Shown here: in pieces, positions 31,639-61,332 of the stretch
Layout: every line of letters starts with the position of its first letter
How positions within the stretch are numbered: position 1 is the stretch's first letter
Origin: Valencia hispanica
Taxonomy: Eukaryota; Chordata; Actinopteri; Cyprinodontiformes; Valenciidae
Direction: 5' to 3'
NCBI GenBank assembly: GCA_963556495.2
Contig: OY747705.1
Location: forward strand, 2,994,501 to 3,058,500
Length of the DNA stretch: 64,000 bases
Made by a program: the position numbers and the translations under genes
Notes under the pieces: generated by a model
What the model saw: only the letters and a program-made list of their open reading frames with translations
Databases searched by the model: none
Told to the model about the DNA's origin: nothing

Positions 31639-34600
31639 CTGGCAGGAGACCAAAAACAAGAAACAGACAATTGGTGAAGTTGCAATCTTTATTTATTAGT
31701 TTATTATTTATTTATTATTAGTTTATTCATATAGAACTGTTTTACAACAAATATTTTCTCAAGGCACATAAAAAAACAACCATCCAATAATATGAAATAT
31801 TGCTGTGAAAAGTGGCTCCTTGCAGATATCTGGTTTTGCTTTGATCACTTTTTTTCCTTTGAATAAATTCAATCATTTAAAAGCTACTTTTTGTATATTT
31901 ATTCAGGTTATCTTTAGCCAATGTTAAAATTAGTTTGAGCTGAAATATTTAAGTGTGACAAAGAAGGAAAAAACTGAGGGAAAGGATGTAGACAGTTAAA
32001 CTATAATTGTACGTGATTTATGTTGTGCAGCCCTTTGACTAACTCTTCTTCACAGCGCTGTATATAAGTCGATTCAGTCAAATCATACCAAATTTCCATT
32101 TATTCAAGTACATCGAGTGGTTAACTTTACAGCAATCCCTCCTACTGAGCATGCAAGTTGGGACAGTGGAAACAGGGAAACTCCTTTTTAACATGGAGAG
32201 TCTGAAAAGTAAACTTGTTCAACAAAAATGCTAAACATTTCTGAGCACAGCTTCAGAATACCAAGTCCTCTACATACTCCTACAGTTTGCAAAGTCTTTA
32301 CTGTTTCTCCTGCAAACAAGCCTTAAAGGCACCAGATATGAGTGTAAAACAATGTTCATCAGGTGTAACCATGGTCTCATAGCAATGAGTCGGACTGTAG
32401 CATGTTGCTATTTCTACACCTGCCTAATTTACTTCCTGATAACTAGTCTCACCCCCTTCAGCTGAAACAATACCAGTGAAACATCTCTACCAGGTTGCGA
32501 TGTAATCCCTTTGATCAACCCAGTCACACCAGAAAACTAACCTGGACGTCCAGTCTCCATTCCAGGTTGTGGTAGGCCGGCTGGTTGCAGAGCAGCTGAC
32601 TCAAGATGCTGCGAATCTGCTGTTTGTGCTGCAGATAGAGCTGGAACATAGAGGCTTCATCAGCATATTGACTGATACTCATTTTTAAAGTTCAGGCGAA
32701 ATATGTCTGAAGATCATATTTGTGAGTCACCTGCATCAGGCTCTGATTAAGCTCTTCACCAAATCCCAGAGCCAGCACAGAGTCCATGAAGTCAACTTCA
32801 GAGATCTGAACTTGGACAGAGAAACAGGTTGGAAAACTCTGGCTCAGCATTAGTGATGCCTAGAGCACATAGAGCATTATACCACAGAATGACATGGACA
32901 TGTGGAGTGGAACAGGTAGATCTGCTGCTGTCAGTTAGCTTCAGCATCATGTCCTGATAACAGGAGCTGAGTCTCACCATGTGTCCTCTGAGCCTCGGTT
33001 GCCCTGCAGGTCGCTTGGACCCGTCAATACTCAGAACAGACATGCTCCACTAAGATATAAGGTTTTCACTACAGCCTTTTAGCTGTGATAATACTGTGAT
33101 TTTATAAACTGCAGACTGAGAAATAACGAACTGCTAAAGAAAGAATAAAGTGATTTTTTTAATACACTTTATTTTCTTCATATATCCTGGCAGCAGTTGG
33201 ATCTGAATCCAGTCTGGGGTCTTCCTGCATGAAGTTTGCATGTTCTCCCTGTGCATGCGTGGGTTCCCTCCGGGTACTCCAGCTACCTCCCACAGTCCAA
33301 AAACATGACTGTTAGGTGAATTGGTCTCTCTAAATTGTCCTTAGGTATGAGTGTGTGCGTATGGTTGTCCTGTGTGTCTCTGTGCCCTGCGATGGACTGG
33401 CGATCCTGCAGAGGATAGATGGTATAGATAATGGATGAATTTTCTTCATCTGTTGCGTTTGATCCCTCCCTCTGACTGAGGTTATTAATGTCCCCGCCAG
33501 ACCTCACAGCAACAAGGACACAAAAATCATCTGGGCTGCATGTGGACATCCGTTGATACCCCTGCTGGACCCTAATAGATGATTAAATGCTTAGGTAGAC
33601 ACAGTATACCTGACCTTGTAACCGGAAACAGAACGGCCATTCAAGTTCATGTTTATTACTGTACAATCCAGTTCAGTCCAATGTAACCCAACCCATTACA
33701 ATCTGGCTCAGATTCAAATCCAGTCATATTTATACTATTCAATCTAGATGATCATAAGATACCGATGGGTAAATGCTTGTTAAGGGGAATCAGCAGATTG
33801 CATCACATCTTCGCTTTACCTCCTGAGCAAACAAGGGACTTCCTTTTAACAAGAAGAAACCTCCAACAGCACCAGAACATCTCCCACAACCAGCTGGCAG
33901 CAAGCAGATGAACACAATAACACTGGACCAGCCCTACTGTTCTACTGAGAGGAAGCTGACATACAGTTACTGGTGGCATTAACAGCAACAGAGATAAAAA
34001 CTGGGAGGTGGTTCCACAGGAGAGGAGGAGCCACAAGCAGGTCTGCAGTAAGAGTGTGGAGGGAGTGTGGGGAAAACATGGAACAAGTTGTTTAAAATAA
34101 GGTGGCAACTGAGCAAGGAAACGACTTAATCTGGAGAAATATGAGCTCTTATTTTTAATAGTCAGATTGATGTGACAGAATGAAGAGGTTGAGTCCTGCT
34201 CACCATGTGTTTAGAGCTCTCCGTCATCAGGAACATCAGGCCCTCCACTCCATGCTGCACCATCACTACAGGAACACAGAGCTTCCCTGCAGGCATACAT
34301 CTCCTGTGAGCTTATTCCACTGGCAGCAAGGGGAACTATCATGTATGCCATGAGGCTCTGGAAAATACAGACCCTTTCCAAAAAATTTGAATATCATGGA
34401 AAAGTTTATTTCCATAATTCCATTCAAAATGTTAAACTTCCATAAATTATAATTCAGGGCCCACAACTTAAACAATTTCAAGTATTTAGTTGTTTATCTG
34501 TACATAATTTGGGCTTCCAGCTCATAAAACTCACGAAGACAGGAATTAAAAAAATTAGAATGTCACACACTACTCATTTACTAAACTCAAAGCACCTGCA

Positions 34601-37600
34601 CAGGTTTTCCCAGGTGTCATTAAATTGCTTCACTTTGGTTCAATTGTCTCAGTTAGCTTCAATATGGGGCAGACTGCAGACTTGACAACTGGCCAGAAGA
34701 CCATCATTGATCCCCTCCATAGGATGGGTAAGCCACAAAAGTTCATAGCTAAGGAGGCTGGCTGTTCACAGAGTGCTGTGTCCAAGCATATCAATGGAAA
34801 GTCTAGTGGAAGGGCAAAATGTGGCAGGAGAAGATGCACCAGCAGAAGAGCTGACCGTGGGCTTCAGGGGATTATCAAACAGAGAAGATTCATGAATCTG
34901 GCAGAGATCCAGAAAGAGTGGAATGAGGCGGGAGTCACAGCTTCAAAAACCACCACATTCAGACACGTCTCAACCGAGCCAAGGGGAAGAAGGACTGGAC
35001 TGTCGGTCAGTGGTCCAAGCTCCTCTCTTCCGATGAAAATAAAGTGTGCCTTTTATTCTGGAATCAAGGTCCAAGGGTTTGGAGGAAGACTGGTGAGGAA
35101 CAGAACCCAAGCTGCTTGAGGTCCAGTGTTAAATATCCACAGTCAGTCATGATTTGGGGTGCAATGTCCGCTGCAGGTGTTGGTAAACTATGCTTCCTCA
35201 AATCCAAGGTCACCGTATCATCAGTCTACCAGAATGTTTTCGAGGACTTCATGATTCCTTCTCCTGAGGATCTGTATGGAGATGCAGATTTTATCTTCCA
35301 GCAGGACCTGGCCCCTGCCCATACCACCAGAATCACCAAAATCTGGTTTGATGCCCATTCCATCACAGTGCTTGACTGGGCAGCCAATTTGCAGGACCTA
35401 AACCCCATTGAGAATCTCTGGGGTGTTATCAAGAGGAAAATGAGGGGCACCAGACCCAAAAACAAAGAAGAGCTGACAGCAAGAATCAAGGAAATCTGGG
35501 CTTCCATAACTCCCAGGCAGTGCCACAGGCTGATTGCCTCAATGCCACGGGGCATCAAGGCAGTGCTTAAGGCAAAGGGATTCCCCACCAAGTATTGAAG
35601 ATTGACATTTCGTTTTGAAAGTACCATATTTTGATTGATTTGATGTGATCCTAATTTCTTTCTTTGTTTTTCTGCAAAAACTGATAAGTAAATGGTGATT
35701 TCTTCACAGTATTCTAATTTTTTTAATTCCTGTTTTCATTGGTTTGATTAGCTGGAAGTCCAAATTATATACAGGTGAACAACTAAATACTTGAACTCAT
35801 TTAAATTCTGGGCCCTGAATCTATAATCTATGGAAGTTAAATGTTTTGAATGGAATTATGGAAATAAACTTTTCCACGATATTCTATTTTGGAAAGGGTC
35901 TGTAGTTTCAGAGCCCCAAAAGTCTGCAGTGTAAACTCCTCCATATAAGGACAGAGAAAAAGCTAACAGTGAGAAAAATCCTTCAACAGCAACACCAGTT
36001 CTGGAAAATTCTGGATCAAGCTAAGAAGCAGTTCGAGAGAAATAGAGGGGAACAAGTGTCTGAGAGAGAATCTTGTTTTAGTTGTTCTACAAGTCCTTGC
36101 TTAATACAGCGGTGTAGGAGGGTCACCCCACCCCAACACATTCTGGCTTTGCTTTTTTTTCCTTTCAATGTTTACGATCATTAAACTCATTTACATATGA
36201 GACAGTTACGCTGAGTTAATATACAAAGCTGTTTTACTCATTCATTAAAAGGTAAGAAAGTGCCAGACCACCCTGGCATTCTAGGAAAAAGTTGTGGCCC
36301 CTGAAACCTAATAAGTAGCTGTTTCACCCTTCAATCATACATACATTCTAATTAATCCTTCAGTTCATTATTCCAATCAGTTTTAAAGTTTTCTTTCTAA
36401 GGAAACCCAGCAAATCGCATCGAGTAAACACTAAATTGTTGTGGAAACACATTTGTTTTATAAGACACTTGTAAGAATGTGTCTAAAATCAAAGGTACAT
36501 GTAGTGCCTTCAGCTCTAAACTTAAAATAAAAGTGGTGTTTGCATATGAAATGTACAGCTTATGTTTATATGAGGTACTACCAACAATGGCTACTTGGGT
36601 CTTGCCACATTTTGGAATCTCGATTTATCCACTACTTAACTGGAATGCTGTTTGAGCTAGGTGTGACGTCACACCTGAGTAGAGTTCTGACTTCCAAGGT
36701 AAATGGAACACACCATAAGTCTAGACTTTGGCTAAGCCACTCTAAAATTTCATTTAGTCATTCAGGAGACATTGCTGCTGTGCTTGGGATCATTCTCTAG
36801 CATGATGTTATGGTAGAGAACAAACTTCATAATTTCATCAGTTATGGCAAGTCGACATGTCTTGAAGAAGCAAAGCAGGCCCAGACCATCACGCTACCAC
36901 CACCATGGTTTACTGTCAGTATGAGGTTCTGTTTCTGTTAGCTTTAGATCAGATGGAACATGACCAACACCTTCCATTAGGTCCACTTTTGTCTCATCAG
37001 TCCACAGAATATTCTCCCAAAACACCTGGGAATCATGAAGATGTAGTTAATGTGAGACAGGCTTTTATGTTGTTATTGTTGAATCATGACCTCTGACTTT
37101 AATTAAGGCAGTGACGTCACAGAGCTTTAGATGTTGTTTTGTGTTGTATTGTGACCCTTCTGGTTGAATCGTAGATGTACTCTTGGAGTAACCTTGGTTG
37201 ACTGGCCTCTCCTGGGAAGGTTCAGCACTGGTGCATGTTTCCTCTAGCTGTAGATAATGGTTCTCAATGGGCTTCACTGCTGTCTCAAAGTCTGAGAAAT
37301 GGCTTTGTAAGCCTTTCCAGACTCTTTCTACTGTCCTTTAGAAGGTGTGTTCTTTTAGTAATCAGAAGCTACATTTAAATCATTTATTATAACTACAGCT
37401 CAGGTAATAATCAGGCCTGGATTAGGCTTGTAAAACTGAGCTCATCTTTCTAAAAACTAGTTTAATCCCAGTTAATTCATAATTTAACAATTACTTTTCC
37501 CAGAGGGTCAGGTTGATTTGGATGAATTTTTTTCTTAATAAATGAAATCATTATTTGAAGACCGATTTTTATATTTACTCTGGTTAACTTGATCAAATAT

Positions 37601-38996
37601 AAAAATTTGGTTGATGATCTAAAGAAGGTATTTGATGGGGGGAAAAAATCTCCAAGCGGAAAAATATTTCCCCAGCAGACACTGTGAAGTAGATTATTTT
37701 TATAGAGTGAAGGTGCTGCAGATGAGAATGATATTCTCTGATAATGCCAAAAAAAAAAAAGAAAAGCAAGAGTCCTACTGGCTGCCCCCTCATAGATCTT
37801 TGGGTTGGTTCCTTTCCTCAAGAACTCCAGGGCAATACGACCAAACTCTTCAACCACTGTAGGGGACAAAACAAAGTATCCGGTGAAAATGTGTTCAATT
37901 GATCAAAATAACATTGCAGTTTTCCTCATATATGCAGACATACTGTATCTGCAATTTAATGGTTTCACCAATAAACGGTCATGGAAGATGAAGATTTAAA
38001 AAGTTGTAGCTTTTATCTAATTATTAAACCCGCTACATTCCAGTTATTATTCCTGCTTTTCAGATATTAACTGGAAGCCAGTCTGGATGATCTACCATAA
38101 ATGTTTGTAGTAAAAAGGTAGAGAAAGTGTCATTTGAAATTATTTCTAAACTTTACCCTGATTAACACTAGGTGGTAAAATAAAATATGTAGTTTCTGTG
38201 GGGATCATCCAGAAACTGTGCTGCATCATTTTTGGTTCTTGCAGGTTGTAGGAGCTTAGCAGGTTTATTATTAACCATATTTTGAAGGGATTTTTTTTAA
38301 TACGATGGGAAAATGTTTTTTTTTTCCCTCTTTTCTTAGAATCCCCAAAAGGGATGATAAATGTTTGGGCTTTTTTCAATGCTTTTTTTGATTCTTCTCA
38401 CTACATTTTATATTTATAGATCTAAATTTGTTAGTAAAACACCATACTTGCTCAATTTTCTATATGGAACTATACACAAAATCCATATCAGACTGCAGAC
38501 AAAAATACTCTGAAAACAATTCATATTTGTGAATGTTTGCATGCATTTGTGTAATGAACGCCCCTGGCCTGGGCCTGGGTGTTGTGCAGAGATGAGGAAG
38601 TTGTCAGAGATTTCTCACTGGCTCTGGCTCAGCTGATACTTCCCTCGGTCTCTGCTGACTGGGACCAGAAATGACAGAGCGGACTCCGGAACTACGTTCA
38701 TCTCATGCTGGAAAGAACGACTCGCTTTATTCTGTTAAACACCCAATCAAAATCCGCATAGCCTTGCTGTGTAGACGGTTGTTCTATAACCGAGGATCCA
38801 AAAACAAACCATCATGTTCTGCTGCGAAGCTCAGACCCTCATCACCTCTGGATTTCACAGCAGATCGAGTGCGCAGCCGCAGAGCAATCATCTGACAGTC
38901 CAGTGATCTGAGCAGCAGACTGTTCTTACCAGAACCATCAGCCTTAGTCAGGAAGCTCAGGTGTTCCTTATGCTCCTCAGATAAAACCAACAGCAT
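31429..38996 (-). CDS. commd2: COMM domain-containing protein 2 (six coding exons)
   Basis: Member of the COMMD family, subunits of the Commander/CCC complex in endosomal cargo recycling. Coding exons in order: 38996-38930, 37856-37779, 34286-34204, 32805-32731, 32640-32542, 31638-31429. All junctions are GT/AG and phases agree, giving 203 codons plus TAA; the mammalian protein is about 199. Recognition: LSEEHKEHLSFL in exon 1, VVEEFGRIALEFLRKG and NPKIYEGAA in exon 2, QHGVEGL and TESSKHM in exon 3, ALGFGEELNQ in exon 4, YHNLEWRLDVQLASRS at the exon 5/6 junction (start of the COMM domain, leading to RQQIVPMVTM), and ARRILRNIK at the C-terminus. Convergent with ndufa11. The introns carry two Tc1-type elements and SINE/LINE pieces; no exon is broken. 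Confidence 0.93.
31639..32541. other. commd2 intron 5 with L2-like remnants
   Basis: Contains weak, old L2-type tail sequence at about 31690-31780 and 32080-32230 (plus-strand words such as TTTATTCAAG and CTCCTACTGAGCATGCAAG). Otherwise nothing recognised. Confidence 0.4.
32542..32640 (-). CDS. commd2: commd2 coding exon 5
   Basis: 99 bp (33 codons) between ATGTTCCAG and GTTAGT, from LYLQHKQQIRSIL to YHNLEWRLDVQ. Confidence 0.93.
32731..32805 (-). CDS. commd2: commd2 coding exon 4
   Basis: 75 bp (25 codons) between AAGTTCAG and GTGACT, encoding ISEVDFMDSVLALGFGEELN and five more residues. Confidence 0.92.
33222..33440. repeat. Common teleost dispersed repeat in commd2 intron 3
   Basis: Carries the widespread fish repeat words TTTGCATGTTCTCCCTGTGC, TCCCACAGTCCAAAAACATG, TTGGTCTCTCTAAATTGTCC and GATGGACTGGCGA. 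I recognise the repeat but not its class with certainty (SINE-like). Confidence 0.65.
33646..34120 (-). repeat. Diverged L2-like 3' fragment in commd2 intron 3
   Basis: Plus strand begins with an AGTTCATGTTTATTACTGTA tail-like start, then TTAAGGGGAATCAGCAGATTG, AACAAGAAGAAACCTCCAAC and GGGAGGTGGTTCCACAGGAG, parallel in order to the L2 3' region at 1400-2140 but much mutated. Confidence 0.55.
34204..34286 (-). CDS. commd2: commd2 coding exon 3
   Basis: 83 bp between ATGCCTGCAG and GTGAGC. Begins RKLCVPVVMVQHGVEGL and ends TESSKHM. The first ten residues differ from the usual RKLNVSSDTV pattern, but length and phase are exactly as expected, so the acceptor choice is firm. Confidence 0.88.
34378..35902 (+). 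mobile_element. Tc1-like transposon, third family (plus strand)
   Basis: In commd2 intron 2. Starts CAGACCCTTTCCAAAAAATT, ends GGAAAGGGTCTG, TA at 34376-34377 and 35903-35904. The transposase start is at about 34664 (MGQTADLTTGQ); the first frame (34625-35119) holds helix-turn-helix ([15 protein letters not shown]). About 60 bp relative to related Tc1 proteins is missing near 34970 and the frame shifts. The second frame 35044-35598 has WRKTGEEQ, FQQDLAPAHT and NPIENLW and ends FPTKY. The first catalytic Asp region (SSDENK) survives at about 35030 in a third reading. Confidence 0.9.
35905..36575. other. commd2 intron 2, middle part
   Basis: A faint L2-like tail at 36330-36425 (AATCAGTTTTAAAGTTTTC, GGAAACCCAGCAAATCGCAT). 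Otherwise unrecognised. Confidence 0.4.
36576..37470 (-). mobile_element. Old Tc1/mariner relic in commd2 intron 2
   Basis: Heavily mutated minus-strand transposase remains, recognisable by plus-strand words that mirror a widespread Tc1-type transposase: CCCAGACCATCACGCTACCA, TTTTGTCTCATCAGTCCACA, TTGTTGAATCATGACC, TACTCTTGGAGTAACCTTGG, AGAAATGGCTTTGTAAGCC and the tail AATCAGGCCTGGATTAGG. No frame survives and the ends are not clear. Much older than the other Tc1 copies here. Confidence 0.6.
37779..37856 (-). CDS. commd2: commd2 coding exon 2
   Basis: 78 bp between CCCTACAG and GTAGGA. Encodes VVEEFGRIALEFLRKG and TNPKIYEGAA. Confidence 0.93.
37860..38925. other. commd2 intron 1
   Basis: About 1.1 kb of AT-rich intron; no element recognised. 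Confidence 0.5.
38930..38996 (-). CDS. commd2: commd2 coding exon 1
   Basis: 67 bp from ATG to donor GTAAGA. Encodes MLLVLSEEHKEHLSFLTKAD and two more residues, matching the conserved family start. Upstream on the sense strand a CTT/AAG-rich run and an ATGGCGG word (plus strand, about 39064, a YY1-like core) may belong to the promoter. Confidence 0.92.
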
Positions 38997-38999
38997 CCT

Positions 39000-39482
39000 G
39001 GGCACAACACCGACAGTCTCGGAATCCACTGTTGTCTTCTTCTTCTTCTTCTTCCTGTTTGTAATGGCGGTTGCCAAACAACAATTTGGAGGATTCCTGC
39101 CACCAACTGGTCAGGAGTATGAATCAGGACAAGCTAAAGCTACATTCTTTTAACTAACCCAAGATACCATCAAATAATAAATCCTCTTATACCATACATC
39201 AAAATGATTTTTCTTAGAGATTTTATAAGGTAATAGTTATTTTTCCTGTTCAAGACATTAATTCAGTTTTTTTTTTCCTTATTGGTATGTCCTGCAGTTA
39301 GACACAGAATTCATATGTTCCTGTATCATCTTCTCCATTCTGTGTAATGTTACATTTAGTGTTCCGGCTCTAGTCTAGTTATCATGTCATGTTCTGTTTC
39401 TTCCAGCAATTCTAACTTTTCCAACCTTCCTTTGAATTCTACACAACCATCTACCTTTTATTTGTTATTGTTTCTGCCATTT
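39000..39482. other. commd2 upstream region
   Basis: Start-proximal region of commd2 with a (TTC)n run at about 39030-39055. No other gene seen. Confidence 0.4.
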
Positions 39483-39718
39483 CAATTCAATTCAATTCAG
39501 TTTATTTATATAGCGCCAATTCACAACAGATGTCATCTCTAGGCACTACACAAGAAGTCATTTCAATACATTTATACAAACATTCCAATCAGTTAAAAAG
39601 TTTCCTATTTAAGGAATCCCAGCAGATTGCGTCAGTCATTGGCGTGAGGTTGGGCCCCGTTGATGCAGACTTTCCAACCACAGCAATCCTTCAGCAATCC
39701 CTCATACTGAGCAACCAT
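39483..39718 (-). mobile_element. L2-type LINE 3' fragment (minus strand)
   Basis: Plus strand starts with ATTCAATTCAATTCAGTTTA and TATAGCGCCAATTCACAACA, matching the 3' tail at 1333 and, inverted, at 5470; it continues to CCCTCATACTGAGCAA. A strongly 5'-truncated copy. Confidence 0.85.
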
Positions 39719-40696
39719 TTTTCTTCCTTTTATTTTTAAATGCTTTTAACTTACTGTAGTGCCCGTTATGCCCAGGCGAGCTGGTTTCCTGCAGACCAAT
39801 CACCGTTTTATTGTATTTTTTGCACCGCTGAGTGACTGAGTCTCCAGGACTGTGGAGAGATAAAAGAAAGTCACCAGGTTCTGCAGCACATGAGCAGAAG
39901 GCAAAGTTTACAGCTGAAGCCATATAACTTGACATCACATCCACCTTTTTTACTCACTGTCTGAAATTAAAGCAGACCAAACCTCTCTTATTTTAGCTCA
40001 GATAGAATTACCTAAATTATTTGAATTTGGTAAATGCCACTGTAACAAGAGAAATAATATGTCAGAGATTTATTCATTAATGTTTTAGCAGCTTGCTGAA
40101 ATGTAGATGTCAGAAAATGTCTCAAAGTCCTTTTGAAAAGAATCCTGTTATGCAAAAAATAATAATTACAAAGCATTGTTAAGTTAGAAAAGCACTAATC
40201 AGGTTTATTCAGGTGTCCTGCGCAGGATATGAAAGCTTTTACAGATATAAAGTCTTAAACAGGTCAGGGTAAAGCTGTCCCAGGAGGCAGACAACACATC
40301 CGTTTTATAGAAACAACGAAGTAATATTAAACAGAGTGTAAGACTGTCTCGAAGTTTGCTCAACCAAAGGCAATTTCTCTGGGGAAAAACCAGGCCAGAC
40401 AAATTCTTTCTGGGAATCTTTATACATATTAAAACAGAGCATAGCGTGGCATAAACATCAGATGAATAAAGTCATTAAACAATAGAACTGAAATAAAATT
40501 TGCCACAACAATCCACAGAATCCAATTCGTGTATGAAGGGCATTGCATTTCACATTCTGGGGGCAACAGCTGGACTGAACTTTTCTCTCTGCCCACAGTC
40601 AAGCATAACATAAGTACATTTAAAAGCCTCCCATTAAACTTAAACTATAATAAAAGTAGAAGGCATGGACATCTTTTTGTTTTTTTGTTAATCATA
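39719..40696. other. Intergenic DNA, no gene recognised
   Basis: About 980 bp without recognised features; minor frames have no family resemblance. Confidence 0.5.
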
Positions 40697-40698
40697 TA

Positions 40699-42299
40699 CA
40701 GTGGCTTGCAAAAGTATTCGGCCCCCTTGAACTTTTCCACATTTAGTCACATTACAGCCACAAACATGAATCAATTTTATTGGAATTCCACGTTAAAGAC
40801 CAATACAAAGTGGTGTACACGTGAGAAGTGGAACGCAAATCATACATGATTCCAAACATTTTTTACAAATAAATAACTGAAAAGTGGTGTGAGCGTAATT
40901 ATTCAGCCCCCTGAGTCAATACTTTGTAGAACCACCTTTTGCTGCAATTCCAGCTGCCAGTCTTTTAGGGTACGTCTCTACCAGCTTTGCACATCTAGAG
41001 ACTGAAATTCTTGCCCATTCATCTTTGCAAAACAGCTCCAGCTCAGTCAGATTAGATGGACAGCGTTTGTGAACAGCAGTTTTCAGATCTTGCCACAGAT
41101 TCTCGATTGGATTTAGATCTGGACTTTGACTGGGCCATTCTAACACATGGATATGTTTTGTTTTAAACCATTCCATTGTTGCCCTGGCTTTATGTTTAGG
41201 GTCGTTTTCCTGCTGGAAGGTGAACCTCCGCCCCAGTCTCAAGTCTTTTGCAGACTCCAAGAGGTTTTCTTCCAAGATTGCCCTGTATTTGGCTCCATCC
41301 ATCTTCCCATCAACTCTGACCAGCTTCCCTGTCCCTGCTGAAGAGAAGCACCCCCAGAGCATGATGCTGCCACCACCATATTTGACAGTGGGGATGGTGT
41401 GTTCAGAGTGATGTGCAGTGTTAGTTTTCCGCCACACATAGCGTTTTGCATTTTGGCCATAAAGTTCCATTTTGGTCTCATCTGACCAGAGCACCTTCTT
41501 CCACATGTTTGCTGTGTCCCCCGCATGGCTTGTGGCAAACTGCAAACGGGACTTCTTATGGTTTTCTTTTAACAATTGCTTTCTTCTTGCCACTCTTCCA
41601 TAAAGGCCAACTTTGTGCAGTGCACGACTAATAGTTGTACTATGGACAGATTCCCCCACCTGAGCTGTAGATCTCTGCAGCTCATCCAGAGTCACCATGG
41701 GCCTCTTGGCTACATTTCTGATCAGCGCACTCCTTGTTCGGCCTGTGAGTTTAGGTGGACGGCCTTGTCTTGGTAGGTTTACAGTTGTGCCATACTCATT
41801 CCATTTCTGAATGATCACTTGAACAGCGCTCCGTGGGATGTTCAAGGCTTGGGAAATCTTTTTGTAGCCTAAGCCTGCTTTAAATTTCTCAATAATTTTA
41901 TCCCTGACCTGTCTGGTGTGTTCTTTGGACTTCATGGTGTTGTTGCTCCCAACATTCTCTTAGACAACCTCTGAGGCCGTCACAGGGCAGCTGTATTTGT
42001 ACTGACATTAGATTACACACAGGTGCCTCTATTTAGTCATTAGCACTCATCATGCAATGTCTATGGGCAACTGACTGCACTCAGACCAAAGGGGGCTGAA
42101 TAATTACACACACCCCACTTTTCAGTTATTTGTAAAAAAAAATTGGAATCATGTATGATTTTAGTTCCACTTCTCACGTGTACACCACTTTGTATTGGTC
42201 TTTCACGTGGAATTCCAATAAAATTGATTCATGTTTGTGGCTGTAATGTGACAAAATGGGGAAAAGTTCAAGGGGGCCAAATACTTTTGCAAGCCACTG
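40699..42299 (-). mobile_element. Tc1-like transposon, fourth family, near-intact (1601 bp)
   Basis: Ends CAGTGGCTTGCAAAAGTATT and the inverted TACTTTTGCAAGCCACTG; TA at 40697-40698 and 42300-42301. The terminal inverted repeats extend about 220 bp with inner repeated words (ACTGAAAAGTGGTG / CACCCCACTTTTCAGT), an IR/DR-like arrangement as in Sleeping Beauty-type elements. It contains one uninterrupted transposase ORF (41935-40916). Lies between commd2 and the lamin gene. Confidence 0.95.
40916..41935 (-). CDS. Tc1-like transposase, 339 codons, open
   Basis: Cut-and-paste transposase of the Tc1 group. Residues 1-50 form the first paired-type helix-turn-helix (YKKISQALNIPRSAVQ), a GRPP hook-like motif is near 60, and a second DNA-binding segment runs to about 120 (TTISRALHKVGLYG), then ARRKQLL, which may serve nuclear import. 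Catalytic domain: WSDETK for the first Asp, glycine-rich GGGSIMLWGC, then FQQENDPKHKA and NPIENLW with the last Glu. Spacing between the second and third positions is 34 residues, as in DD34E. The second position is Glu where the family has Asp, which should cripple catalysis. Length equals the active Tc1 proteins (about 340). Confidence 0.93.
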   Translation of the reverse strand: MKSKEHTRQVRDKIIEKFKAGLGYKKISQALNIPRSAVQVIIQKWNEYGTTVNLPRQGRPPKLTGRTRSALIRNVAKRPMVTLDELQRSTAQVGESVHSTTISRALHKVGLYGRVARRKQLLKENHKKSRLQFATSHAGDTANMWKKVLWSDETKMELYGQNAKRYVWRKTNTAHHSEHTIPTVKYGGGSIMLWGCFSSAGTGKLVRVDGKMDGAKYRAILEENLLESAKDLRLGRRFTFQQENDPKHKARATMEWFKTKHIHVLEWPSQSPDLNPIENLWQDLKTAVHKRCPSNLTELELFCKDEWARISVSRCAKLVETYPKRLAAGIAAKGGSTKY

Positions 42300-42301
42300 T
42301 A

Positions 42302-42968
42302 AGTTCTTGGTGTTTGTCTTTAGAAATATCAGGATTTCACTGGTTGCCTAAGTCAGTTTGGACAAAGTATCTTACATGATCCAGGCCACAAAATATACTC
42401 AGGTCACTAACAAGCCAAAAGTCATAAGGAGAGCCATACTGCCCTGCATGTTTTAGAGGTTTCCCTGCTTCAGCACACCTGGTTTCACTTGGTTGATTAA
42501 CAGGGTTTTGCTACACTGAAATCATCTGAAGCAACCGTCTTAAAGAAGGGGAAACATCTAAAACATGCAGAGAAACACCGATGTAAAAATATCTGCTCCC
42601 AGCTGTAAATGAACTGAATCCTTCCAGGTGCATGGCTATCATTCCATACAGTAATCCTGCAAAACCCGTTTAACAGTATAACTTGGGGATTTTACATGAT
42701 ATTGTATATTCGTCTGTCATTTAAATGGGTTTTAATTAATGTTTTTACACAGCACTTTGTAATTTTATTAGTGAAAGCTGCTACATATACAGTGCATTTA
42801 GTATTTAGTAAAAGTGCACATAAATTAGCTGGGTTTCTTAAACGTCGAGAAATAGTGATTAGTGATGATAATTGTACAGTATTCTCATGAAAAATCTAAA
42901 ACTTGTCAGTATTTTAATGGAACTTTAGATAGAAGAAAACAAGGGATCCCATTTGTTAAATGTAAAAT
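42302..42968. other. Intergenic DNA downstream of the lamin gene
   Basis: Holds a MITE fragment at 42437-42575 (CTGCATGTTTTAGAGGTTTC ... CATCTAAAACATGCAG). The rest is unrecognised. Confidence 0.5.
42437..42575. repeat. Foldback MITE fragment
   Basis: Inverted halves CTGCATGTTTTAGAGG and CATCTAAAACATGCAG around an AT-rich centre; same family as 27341 and 59985. Confidence 0.65.
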
Positions 42969-42969
42969 C

Positions 42970-61332
<18,363 letters not shown>

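Noticed and set aside
37477..37869. 130-codon ORF as a single gene
   Set aside because: Only its first 26 or so codons are a commd2 exon; the rest is intron read-through past the GTAGGA donor.
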